A DNA stretch of 6,546 nt from Flavobacteriaceae bacterium. Its GTDB lineage: Bacteria; Bacteroidota; Bacteroidia; Flavobacteriales; Flavobacteriaceae. The stretch spans positions 1 to 6,546 of the forward strand of contig NZAX01000093.1 of assembly GCA_002687665.1 (NCBI GenBank), in the 5' to 3' direction. This document shows positions 1-6,123 of this stretch, piece after piece. Each line of letters starts with the position of its first letter. Within the stretch, counting starts at the first letter, position 1. Below the pieces are notes generated by a model. That model saw only the letters and a list, made by a program, of their open reading frames with translations, was not told the origin of the DNA and searched no databases. The translations under genes were made by a program, and so were the position numbers.

Positions 1-149
1 AGATGGGAGTGATTAGCTTGATAAGCGTAATGTATTTTCAAATTAGGAGAGCTAAACACCAAGCTATAGTTGTAGGAAAAAGAAATTACTGGCAGGACTC
101 CTTGCAGCAGGTTGAACGATATGAAAACGAACCACCTAAGTGTTACTGA
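1..149 (+). CDS. C-terminal end of an unrecognised protein (5' truncated by window edge)
   Basis: A reading frame is open from the left edge (first full codon at base 3) to a TGA at 147-149, giving about 48 residues. The translated end begins with a short hydrophobic stretch (GVISLISVMYF). It is followed by a basic segment (QIRRAKHQ, VGKRNYW) and a polar tail ending NEPPKCY. This could be the last membrane helix and cytoplasmic tail of a larger protein, but I do not recognise a family. The codon content reads like real protein, with a Trp and several aromatic, charged and Gln residues. The ATG at base 3 is probably internal, because the frame stays open to the edge. A weak hairpin followed by six T lies about 40 bases downstream of the stop, which fits the end of a transcription unit. 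It could still be a chance frame. Confidence 0.45.
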   Translation, partial: MGVISLISVMYFQIRRAKHQAIVVGKRNYWQDSLQQVERYENEPPKCY

Positions 150-462
150 AAATAAACTCTTGAAATGCATTTTCTAAACATAGTCTATCCCTTTTATCAT
201 AAGGATTTTTTAGCCAGAAAAAAACCATTTGAAGGAAGCCACCTTTAATTCTTTTGGATTGGATATTGGGTACCATAAATGTATTAATGTAACAGGATTC
301 TATTTTTAATCATTAGGTTTTGAAAGATAAATAATTCTAAGAGCCTTATAAACATTACAGGATATTGAAACTTCTCAACAATAAAAGATTGCAATTTGTT
401 AATTTCTTTGGATATAATCCATTCTAAAATTGGGCTTCAAATTATAATTTAGCATTGATTTT
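150..462. other. non-coding intergenic region upstream of parE
   Basis: About 310 bases of AT-rich DNA show no convincing reading frame on either strand. Apart from the hairpin and T-run at 187-211, I see no strong repeat or RNA structure. The parE promoter should lie here, but no clean TAnnTTTG with a properly spaced TTTG or TTG was found. The nearest candidates are TAGGTTTT at 314-321 and TAAAATTG at 425-432. Each has one mismatch and lacks a well-spaced upstream element. No purine-rich ribosome binding site precedes the ATG at 463, as is common in Bacteroidota. Confidence 0.6.
187..211 (+). terminator. weak intrinsic terminator-like hairpin plus T-run
   Basis: ATCC(C)TT at 187-193 pairs with AAGGAT at 201-206, with one bulged C and a 7-base loop. 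The right arm runs into TTTTTT at 206-211. The position, downstream of the partial upstream frame and well before parE, suits a terminator for the upstream gene. The stem is short (about 6 bp) and AT-containing, so the call is tentative. Confidence 0.3.
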
Positions 463-2322
463 ATGGCCAAATCAACCCAATATACTGAAGAGAATATTCG
501 TTCACTCGATTGGAAGGAACATATCCGTATGCGACCCGGAATGTATATTGGTAAACTGGGGGATGGGTCCTCTCCCGACGATGGTATATACATCCTCTTA
601 AAAGAGGTTATAGATAATTGTATTGATGAATTTGTCATGGGGGCCGGAAAAACCATTGAAATTTCCATAAAAGACAACATTGTCAGTGTAAGAGACTATG
701 GCCGTGGAATTCCTTTGGGAAAACTCGTAGATGTGGTTTCCAAAATGAATACAGGAGGGAAATACGACTCTAGAGCATTTAAAAAATCTGTTGGATTGAA
801 TGGCGTTGGAACCAAGGCTGTCAATGCATTATCCTCAATATTTAAGGTAGTGTCTGTAAGAGAAAATCAGACAACTAATGCTATTTTTGAATATGGAAAT
901 CTCATTCGACAAGATCCTGTGACGTCCAGCTCAAAGAGAAGAGGAACCCAGGTGGAGTTTGAGCCTGATACTAGCATCTTTAAAAATTATAGATACCGGT
1001 TGGAATATGTAGAACGTATGCTCAAAAACTACGTCTATCTCAATCGTGGTCTGACCATTGACCTTAACGGTGTAAAATTCTTCTCTGAAAATGGCCTTAA
1101 AGATTTACTTGAGGATCAAACCAATGCATCCGACCTTTTGTATCCCATCATCCACCTTAAAGATGAGGATATTGAAGTGGCCATCACGCACAGCAGATCT
1201 CAATACAGTGAAGAATATCACTCCTTTGTGAATGGACAAAATACTACCCAAGGGGGAACACATCAGGCCGCTTTTAGAGAAGCTTTTGTCAAAACCATAA
1301 GAGATCATTTTGGGAAAAATTTTGATGCCTCCGACATACGAAAATCAATTATATCCGCCATTAGTATCAAGGTCATGGAACCAGTTTTTGAATCCCAAAC
1401 CAAAACGAAGTTGGGTTCCACAGAAATGGGAGACAAAATGCCCTCGGTTCGTGCATACATCAATGATTTTTTAGGGACTCAACTCGACAATTTTCTGCAC
1501 AAAAACACCGAAACAGCAGAGGCTATTCGTCGTAAGATCTTACAGGCCGAAAAAGAGAGGAAAGAACTTTCAGGTATTCGTAAACTAGCCAAAGAAAGGG
1601 CAAAGAAAGCCAGTTTACACAACAAAAAACTAAGGGATTGTAGGGTACATCTGGGAGACTTGAAGAAAGATCGTCGCCTTGAATCTACCATATTTATCAC
1701 CGAGGGAGATTCAGCCAGTGGATCCATCACCAAGTCAAGAGATGTCAATACTCAAGCAGTGTTTAGTTTAAGAGGAAAACCTCTTAACACCTATGGTATG
1801 AACAAAAAAATTGTTTATGAAAATGAAGAATTCAACCTCTTGCAAGCGGCACTAAATATAGAGGAAAGCATGGAGGATTTGCGTTACAATAATATTGTGA
1901 TTGCTACAGACGCCGACGTGGATGGAATGCACATACGTTTATTGCTCATCACTTTTTTCCTCCAGTTTTTTCCTGAGTTAATCAAAGAAGGGCATCTTTA
2001 CATTCTTCAAACACCCCTTTTTAGAGCAAGAGATAAAAAACAAACTTTTTACTGTTATAGTGATCAAGAAAAAAAAGAAGCAATTGAAAAATTAGGGGGG
2101 AAGCCAGAGATCACCCGCTTCAAAGGTTTGGGTGAAATATCCCCTGATGAGTTTAAGTTTTTTATTGGGGAAGATATTCGATTGGATCCGGTAATGATAG
2201 ACAAATCAACTACGACAGACGATTTATTGCAATTCTACATGGGAAAAAACACACAGGAACGTCAAAAATTTATCATTGATAATCTAAAAGTTGAATTAGA
2301 TGTAGCCCAAGAAATGTTATAA
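463..2322 (+). CDS. parE: DNA topoisomerase IV subunit B (ATPase/Toprim subunit)
   Basis: ParE is the ATP-hydrolysing subunit of the type IIA enzyme that decatenates daughter chromosomes and relaxes supercoils with ParC. At 619 residues it has the normal ParE length. The GHKL ATPase domain carries [11 protein letters not shown] (20-30), the catalytic Glu48 and Mg-binding Asn52 in [16 protein letters not shown] (77-84) and the glycine-rich lid [14 protein letters not shown] (111-124). The transducer domain holds QGGTHQAAF (263-271) and the ATP-contacting Lys314 in the QTK loop. The Toprim domain has Glu414 in TEGDSAS and the metal-binding Asp483, Asp485 and Asp487 in [16 protein letters not shown] (435-443) lies between. 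The C-terminal part includes RFKGLGEI (552-559). All key residues are present. The ATG at 463 fits because the next residues ([21 protein letters not shown]) begin where the family normally begins. parC starts 3 bases after the TAA, so the two form an operon and are probably translationally coupled. GyrB is the alternative, but pairing with a ParC-type A subunit favours ParE. Confidence 0.97.
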   Translation: MAKSTQYTEENIRSLDWKEHIRMRPGMYIGKLGDGSSPDDGIYILLKEVIDNCIDEFVMGAGKTIEISIKDNIVSVRDYGRGIPLGKLVDVVSKMNTGGKYDSRAFKKSVGLNGVGTKAVNALSSIFKVVSVRENQTTNAIFEYGNLIRQDPVTSSSKRRGTQVEFEPDTSIFKNYRYRLEYVERMLKNYVYLNRGLTIDLNGVKFFSENGLKDLLEDQTNASDLLYPIIHLKDEDIEVAITHSRSQYSEEYHSFVNGQNTTQGGTHQAAFREAFVKTIRDHFGKNFDASDIRKSIISAISIKVMEPVFESQTKTKLGSTEMGDKMPSVRAYINDFLGTQLDNFLHKNTETAEAIRRKILQAEKERKELSGIRKLAKERAKKASLHNKKLRDCRVHLGDLKKDRRLESTIFITEGDSASGSITKSRDVNTQAVFSLRGKPLNTYGMNKKIVYENEEFNLLQAALNIEESMEDLRYNNIVIATDADVDGMHIRLLLITFFLQFFPELIKEGHLYILQTPLFRARDKKQTFYCYSDQEKKEAIEKLGGKPEITRFKGLGEISPDEFKFFIGEDIRLDPVMIDKSTTTDDLLQFYMGKNTQERQKFIIDNLKVELDVAQEML

Positions 2323-2325
2323 TAC

Positions 2326-4914
2326 ATGGATGATTTAGAGTTTGAAAATATACCAGAGGGGTTGAATGATAGGGATACACTTGTCAAAGTTACCGGAATG
2401 TACAAAGACTGGTTTCTCGACTATGCTTCTTATGTTATTCTAGAACGTGCTGTTCCTGCCATCTATGACGGACTAAAGCCCGTTCAGCGTCGTATCCTTC
2501 ACTCCATGAAGGACCTTGACGACGGCCGTTATAATAAAGTGGCCAATATCGTTGGTCATACCATGCAGTACCATCCCCATGGAGATGCCAGTATAGCAGA
2601 TGCCATGGTACAAATCGGTCAAAAAGAATTGTTGATTGATACCCAAGGAAACTGGGGGAATATCCTTACCGGTGACCGGGCAGCTGCTTCAAGATACATT
2701 GAAGCACGATTGTCTAAGTTTGCCCTCGAAGTGGTCTTTAGCCCCAAGGTCACAGATTGGCAACTCTCCTATGATGGAAGGAAAAAAGAACCGGTTCATT
2801 TACCGGTCAAATTCCCACTCTTATTGGCACAAGGGGCAGAAGGGATCGCAGTGGGCCTTTCCACTAAAATACTACCTCACAATTTTGTGGAACTACTTAA
2901 TTCCAGCATTCACCACTTAAAAGGAAAAAAATTCAAGCTTTATCCTGACTTTCAAACCGGAGGAATCATTGACGTTCAAGGCTACAACGATGGGAATCGG
3001 GGTGGTAAAATCAGGGTTAGGGCCAAGATCAGTCAGTTGGATAAAAACACATTAGTCATAAATGAAATTCCCTATGGAACTACTACCTCGGGATTGATTG
3101 ACAATATTCTCAAAGCCAATGAGAAAGGTAAAATCAGGATCAAAAAAATTGAGGACAATACAGCTTCTGGTGTTGAAATCATCATTCACCTCCCCAACGG
3201 TATTTCACCTGACAAAACCATTGATGCCCTCTATGCCTTTACCGATTGCGAAAGCTCAATTTCTCCTTTGGGCTGTGTAATAATTGATAACAAACCTCAT
3301 TTTATTGGGGTCAGTGAAATTTTAACTCTTTCCACAGACCATACCGTAAACCTCCTCAAAAAAGAGTTGGAAGTACAGTTAGATGAATTTGAAAACCAGT
3401 GGCATCAAGCCTCTTTAGAGCGTATTTTTATTGAAAATAGAATTTATCGTGATATCGAAGAGGAAAAAACTTGGGAGGGTGTATTAGAGGCTATTCGCAA
3501 AGGACTTGAGCCTCATATTTCTATTCTCAAAAAAGCTGTAATTGAGGAGGACCTGGTCAAATTGACAGAAATCAGGATCAAACGCATCTCTAAATTTGAC
3601 ATCGATAAGGCTCAGCAAAAAATTGAGGCCCTGGAAGGACATATTTCTGAAGTAAAAAATCACCTGGTCCATTTGGTTGATTATGCCGTCAATTACTTTA
3701 AACATCTTATCAAAGTCTATGGTAAAGGAAGGGAACGAAAATCTGAAATAAGAATTTTTGATGATGTCGATGCCAAAAAGGTAGTTGTTAGAAATCAGAA
3801 GTTGTATCTCAATAGAGCTGAGGGATTTATTGGTACTTCGCTGAGAAAAGACGAATATTTATGTGATTGCTCTGACATCGACGATGTTATTGTCTTTACA
3901 AAAGATGGAAAAATGCAGGTGGTAAGAGTGGATAGTAAGGTTTTTGTTGGTAAAGATGTTATTCATGCTGCTGTTTTTAAGAAAAATGATACCCGTACCA
4001 TTTACAACATGATCTATAAAGATGGCAAAAAAGGAAACTCCTTTATCAAAAGGTTTGCGGTCAAAGGAATCACCCGCGATAAAGTATACGAAATGACACA
4101 GGGCACTCCGGGCTCCACCGTTTTGTATTTTACTGCCAATCCAAATGGTGAGGCCGAAGTGGTAACCATTCTTTTGCGAAATACAGGAAATGTAAAAAAG
4201 CTAAAATGGGATTTAGATTTTGCAGATCTACAGATCAAAGGTAGGGGAGTGAGGGGGAATACTGTTACCAAATACAATATCCTCAGGGTAGAACTCAAAG
4301 AGAAGGGAGTATCTACCCTCAAACCAAGAAAAATCTGGTTTGATCCAACCATCAAAAGACTCAATACTGATGAGCGAGGAGAACTCTTGGGTGCATTTAA
4401 GGGGGAAGACAAAATATTACTGATCAATAACGATGGAGATGCAAAGGTGGTCGTTCCTGAGATGACGCTACACTTCGATGAAAACTTAATTTGTATTGAG
4501 AAGTGGAAACCAAATAAACCAATCACTTCAGTATATTTTGATAGGGAAAAACAACGTTACTTTATAAAGAGATTCCTTATTGAAAGTGAGTCAAAGGAGG
4601 ATCGATTTATCAAAGCTGGAGGCGAAATGATTTTTCTCAATACCGATTGGCGACCATTGATTGGAGTTAATTTTGTTAAACCTAGGGATAAAGATCCGAT
4701 TGCTTCTATGGAAATCAACGCAGAAGAATTTATAGCTGTCAAAGGTTTTAAAGCCCTTGGAAATCAACTCTCAAAGCAAAAAATCAAAAATATAGAACTC
4801 ATAGAAGCCCTGCACTATGATGATGATAATGAAAAATTGGCTGAAGAAATTGAAGTTAATGATCAAGAGGAGTTGAATGCGGACGATGATTCACAAATCA
4901 AACTGAATCTATGA
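2326..4914 (+). CDS. parC: DNA topoisomerase IV subunit A (DNA cleavage subunit)
   Basis: ParC cuts and rejoins both DNA strands and forms the A2B2 topoisomerase IV tetramer with ParE in the cytoplasm. The N-terminal breakage-reunion core starts with YASYVILERAVP and DGLKPVQRRIL (about 33-58). Next comes the quinolone-pocket helix YHPHGDASIADAM (82-94), then the catalytic Tyr124 in AAASRYIEARLS with its preceding Arg123. The conserved LPVKFPLLLAQGAEGIAVGL (159-178) follows. A charged helical segment (about 340-465) should form the coiled coil and C-gate. After GKGRERKSEIRIFDD (466-480) comes the DNA-wrapping beta-pinwheel domain, which has only a degenerate GyrA-box-like patch (QIKGRGVRG, 636-644) and not the canonical QRRGGKG. 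That argues for ParC over GyrA. The acidic tail (830-862) is rich in Asp and Glu. At 862 residues it is longer than E. coli ParC (752), which I believe is usual for flavobacteria. The ATG is 3 bases after the parE stop, with no visible ribosome binding site. The position equivalent to E. coli Ser80 is Ala88. Confidence 0.97.
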   Translation: MDDLEFENIPEGLNDRDTLVKVTGMYKDWFLDYASYVILERAVPAIYDGLKPVQRRILHSMKDLDDGRYNKVANIVGHTMQYHPHGDASIADAMVQIGQKELLIDTQGNWGNILTGDRAAASRYIEARLSKFALEVVFSPKVTDWQLSYDGRKKEPVHLPVKFPLLLAQGAEGIAVGLSTKILPHNFVELLNSSIHHLKGKKFKLYPDFQTGGIIDVQGYNDGNRGGKIRVRAKISQLDKNTLVINEIPYGTTTSGLIDNILKANEKGKIRIKKIEDNTASGVEIIIHLPNGISPDKTIDALYAFTDCESSISPLGCVIIDNKPHFIGVSEILTLSTDHTVNLLKKELEVQLDEFENQWHQASLERIFIENRIYRDIEEEKTWEGVLEAIRKGLEPHISILKKAVIEEDLVKLTEIRIKRISKFDIDKAQQKIEALEGHISEVKNHLVHLVDYAVNYFKHLIKVYGKGRERKSEIRIFDDVDAKKVVVRNQKLYLNRAEGFIGTSLRKDEYLCDCSDIDDVIVFTKDGKMQVVRVDSKVFVGKDVIHAAVFKKNDTRTIYNMIYKDGKKGNSFIKRFAVKGITRDKVYEMTQGTPGSTVLYFTANPNGEAEVVTILLRNTGNVKKLKWDLDFADLQIKGRGVRGNTVTKYNILRVELKEKGVSTLKPRKIWFDPTIKRLNTDERGELLGAFKGEDKILLINNDGDAKVVVPEMTLHFDENLICIEKWKPNKPITSVYFDREKQRYFIKRFLIESESKEDRFIKAGGEMIFLNTDWRPLIGVNFVKPRDKDPIASMEINAEEFIAVKGFKALGNQLSKQKIKNIELIEALHYDDDNEKLAEEIEVNDQEELNADDDSQIKLNL

Positions 4915-5060
4915 TTGCTTGAGTCTTTTATGGTTTTAGGGGGATAATTTACTTGCAATGATCGATACAAATAGAATTTTGTCGATACCCAAAAAAATTT
5001 CCAAAAAAGTAATGGCAGCAGTGCAGACAGAATTTCCGTGGTAAAGAAAGATTCCGTGAA

Positions 5061-5468
5061 CTATTTGATTTTCTTGATTGTACCCCGTTGTTTGTTGTCG
5101 GATTTACCGACTAAGGAATATTCAAATGTATAGGCATTTCCCTCGGTCGATAGAATTTTGATTTGTACCGGACGTTTGTCTTGGTTGGACTTGGGGTTGA
5201 GTTTGGTTAAAATACATTCACAGTCATTTACCCATCGAATACTGGCAGAGTCTATTTTTCCTTCATAGGTCTCAATTTCGAGATCTTCTGTTCTGGAGAA
5301 ATAAGAAGTTTTGATCTCACCGTTGATCAGTGTGCTGAATTCAAAAGATCCCATATGAAACTTTTTACAGTTGCGTTCTACAGAATAACAGGAATAAAAC
5401 AATAACGATGCAGAACAGACGACTAGGAAAAAATTATTTTTTGGGTGTAAATCTTTCAAAACTTCCAT
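5061..5468 (-). CDS. small putative lipoprotein of unknown function
   Basis: This reads as a 135-residue exported protein. The N-terminus has a basic/polar stretch (KDLHPKNN), a hydrophobic core (FFLVVCSASLLF) and then YSC, with Cys27 as the likely lipidated residue. The lipobox FYSC is atypical because -3 and -2 are aromatic, so a plain signal anchor is possible. The mature part is small and probably beta-rich. Notable residues are CKKFHMGSFEF (34-44), a charged FSRTEDLEIETYEGK (57-71), IRWVNDCEC (77-85) and YTFEYSLVG (113-121), with a basic end (RGTIKKIK). From memory, similar small lipoproteins with a C-F-x-x-G-x-F-x-F start and a W-[IV]-N-D-C-E motif occur beside parC in other flavobacteria, but I have not checked this. 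No enzymatic motif is seen. The ATG at 5468 minimises overlap with the upstream regulator (35 bases). ATG 5474 and GTG 5504 are in-frame alternatives, and no start exists between the regulator stop and the signal sequence. It converges on parC. Confidence 0.8.
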   Translation of the reverse strand: MEVLKDLHPKNNFFLVVCSASLLFYSCYSVERNCKKFHMGSFEFSTLINGEIKTSYFSRTEDLEIETYEGKIDSASIRWVNDCECILTKLNPKSNQDKRPVQIKILSTEGNAYTFEYSLVGKSDNKQRGTIKKIK

Positions 5469-5847
5469 CACCATAAAGGTAGATGATTTCTTTGGGAGAT
5501 GCACTTTCCTCGGCAGAAATTAATGATTGCTTTTGGGGTTTCATTCTTTCAGATTTAGGGTATGCTATCGGGCGGGTTTGTTGATGCTCGTTTTCAACAT
5601 GAATAGAATCAAATAGATAGCCCTTGTTTTTTGGATCAGTAGGGGTAGAGGTACCTACAATAAGCCATTCCAATGCCACCTCGTCAAAAGCTTCATAAAC
5701 TTTAATTAAAAATTCCAAACTGGGTTTATTTCTTCCCGAAAGAATGTGAGACATGGCAGAACGCTGTACCCCAATTTTTGAAGCAAAAGCAGCCGCAGAG
5801 AGCTGGTGATTGCTTCTGATTTCTTCAATACGCTCAACAATGGCCAT
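5434..5847 (-). CDS. XRE-family helix-turn-helix transcriptional regulator
   Basis: This is a 137-residue DNA-binding protein. The N-terminal HTH_3/XRE domain (about 4-65) begins IVERIEEI. It has a helix-turn-helix with SAAAFASKIGV (17-27) and recognition helix QRSAMSHILSG (28-38), followed by the family-typical GRNKPSLEFLIKVYEAF and WLIVG (61-65). A polar linker, probably disordered (about 68-118), leads to a short conserved-looking end, EIIYLYGDGSFERFTPKK (120-137). As I recall, a DGSFE-type tail is common in flavobacterial regulators of this kind. No effector-binding domain is visible. ATG 5847 is chosen because the homologous region starts right after it. An inverted repeat at 5851-5866 covers the alternative ATG at 5859, and TTG 5868 is a third option. 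Its 3' end overlaps the lipoprotein start, so the two are probably cotranscribed. It diverges from the M14 peptidase gene and probably represses itself and possibly that gene through the GTTTA-N6-TAAAC sites. Confidence 0.9.
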   Translation of the reverse strand: MAIVERIEEIRSNHQLSAAAFASKIGVQRSAMSHILSGRNKPSLEFLIKVYEAFDEVALEWLIVGTSTPTDPKNKGYLFDSIHVENEHQQTRPIAYPKSERMKPQKQSLISAEESASPKEIIYLYGDGSFERFTPKK

Positions 5848-5850
5848 AGT

Positions 5851-5866
5851 GTTTAACATTGTAAAC
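5851..5866. promoter_or_regulatory. putative operator A (GTTTA-N6-TAAAC) at the regulator start
   Basis: GTTTAACATTGTAAAC is an inverted repeat with perfect 5-bp arms and a 6-bp spacer. The arms extend to 6 bp (TGTTTA/TAAACA, 5850-5867). It begins 4 bases upstream of the chosen ATG (5847) and contains the alternative ATG (5859). The same motif recurs three times before the divergent M14 gene. A bound regulator here would block transcription or initiation of its own gene. The repeat is directly visible; the operator role is inferred. Confidence 0.6.
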
Positions 5867-5894
5867 AATTGATAACTTACTCGAATATATTAAA

Positions 5895-5923
5895 AATATT
5901 TAAATATTAATGAGGTAATTACC
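5895..5923. repeat. two adjacent AT-rich perfect palindromes
   Basis: AATATTTAAATATT (5895-5908) and GGTAATTACC (5914-5923) are each perfect palindromes, separated by 5 bases, upstream of the regulator gene. On the minus strand TATTTTTA (5898-5891) resembles a -7 element with one mismatch. A TTG at 5925-5923 lies about 24 bases upstream of it, so this may be the regulator promoter region. The first palindrome could be low-complexity AT sequence only. Confidence 0.3.
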
Positions 5924-5968
5924 AATCATTTTTTATAAAGTTTTAATTTAAAAATACAACATAAAATA

Positions 5969-6003
5969 TTGATAAATAGATAATTATAATTATACTACTT
6001 TTG
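5969..6003 (+). promoter_or_regulatory. candidate Bacteroidota promoter for the M14 peptidase
   Basis: TACTTTTG at 5996-6003 matches the Bacteroidota -7 consensus TAnnTTTG exactly. A TTG at 5969-5971 (ATTG against TTTG) could serve as the -33 element, with a slightly long spacing of 24 bases. Transcription would begin around 6008-6012. That gives a leader of about 115 bases containing the hairpin and three operator-like repeats. AT-rich sequence makes chance matches likely. Confidence 0.4.
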
Positions 6004-6006
6004 TTT

Positions 6007-6022
6007 GTACACAAATGTTTAC
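6007..6022. promoter_or_regulatory. degenerate fifth operator-like site
   Basis: GTACACAAATGTTTAC keeps the outer bases and the internal TG of the GTTTAnnnnTGTAAAC consensus but matches only 8 of its 12 fixed positions. It overlaps the expected transcription start of the M14 gene. Its centre lies 43 bp from the next site, roughly twice the 23-24 bp spacing of the others. It may be a low-affinity site or coincidence. Confidence 0.25.
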
Positions 6023-6040
6023 AAAAAAAGGTTTTTGTAA
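6019..6040 (+). repeat. perfect 9-bp-stem hairpin with AAGG loop
   Basis: TTACAAAAA (6019-6027) and TTTTTGTAA (6032-6040) are perfect reverse complements separated by AAGG. In the predicted leader of the M14 transcript this could form an RNA hairpin. Nearly all pairs are A-U, and no separate T-run follows, so it is not a typical terminator. It may instead be a DNA-level inverted repeat belonging to the same regulatory region. Confidence 0.45.
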
Positions 6041-6049
6041 TAATTAAAT

Positions 6050-6065
6050 GTTTATTAATGTAAAC
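6050..6065. promoter_or_regulatory. putative operator B (GTTTA-N6-TAAAC)
   Basis: GTTTATTAATGTAAAC has perfect 5-bp inverted arms, a 6-bp spacer and the same internal TG as the other copies. It is the first of three consecutive sites between the candidate promoter and the M14 start codon. It is probably bound by the divergent XRE regulator (inferred). Confidence 0.6.
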
Positions 6066-6072
6066 CAATGGG

Positions 6073-6088
6073 GTTTAATTATGTAAAC
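6073..6088. promoter_or_regulatory. putative operator C (GTTTA-N6-TAAAC)
   Basis: GTTTAATTATGTAAAC has perfect arms. Its centre lies 23 bp downstream of operator B, about two helical turns away, so dimers bound at the two would sit on similar faces and could contact each other. Confidence 0.6.
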
Positions 6089-6096
6089 TTTGACTT

Positions 6097-6112
6097 GTTT
6101 ACATTTGTAAAA
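6097..6112. promoter_or_regulatory. putative operator D (GTTTA-N6-TAAAA, one mismatch)
   Basis: GTTTACATTTGTAAAA differs from the perfect arm only at the last base. Its centre lies 24 bp from operator C, and it ends 11 bases before the M14 ATG, so occupancy could also interfere with an RNA polymerase or leader at the start of the gene. Confidence 0.5.
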
Positions 6113-6123
6113 TATTTATTGGT

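Noticed and set aside
399..680. Minus-strand frame of 93 residues over the parE start
   Set aside because: It is antisense to the conserved N-terminal ATPase motifs of parE and shows no recognisable protein features.
4014..4526. Minus-strand frame of 170 residues inside parC
   Set aside because: It lies entirely within the parC C-terminal domain, whose plus-strand translation is well conserved. The antisense product is Ser/Leu/Phe-rich, typical of a shadow frame.
463..4914. Possibility that the pair is gyrase (gyrB/gyrA)
   Set aside because: The A subunit lacks a canonical GyrA box and has the flavobacterial ParC-type C-terminal domain and acidic tail. The tight parE-parC arrangement also fits topoisomerase IV.
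5475..5504. Upstream GTG (5504) start for the lipoprotein
   Set aside because: It would put 12 extra residues before the ATG at 5468, lengthen the overlap with the regulator to 71 bases and push the signal peptide's hydrophobic core further from the N-terminus. The purine-rich GAGGAA is also too close to that GTG.
6050..6112. Regularly spaced repeats considered as a CRISPR-like array
   Set aside because: The 16-bp palindromes separated by 7-8 bp are far too short for a CRISPR array, and no cas gene is present.
5869..6123. AT-rich repeat region considered as a replication origin
   Set aside because: No DnaA-box-like TTATnCACA cluster is present, and the repeats are a 16-bp palindrome better explained as operators. 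dnaA or other origin genes are not adjacent.
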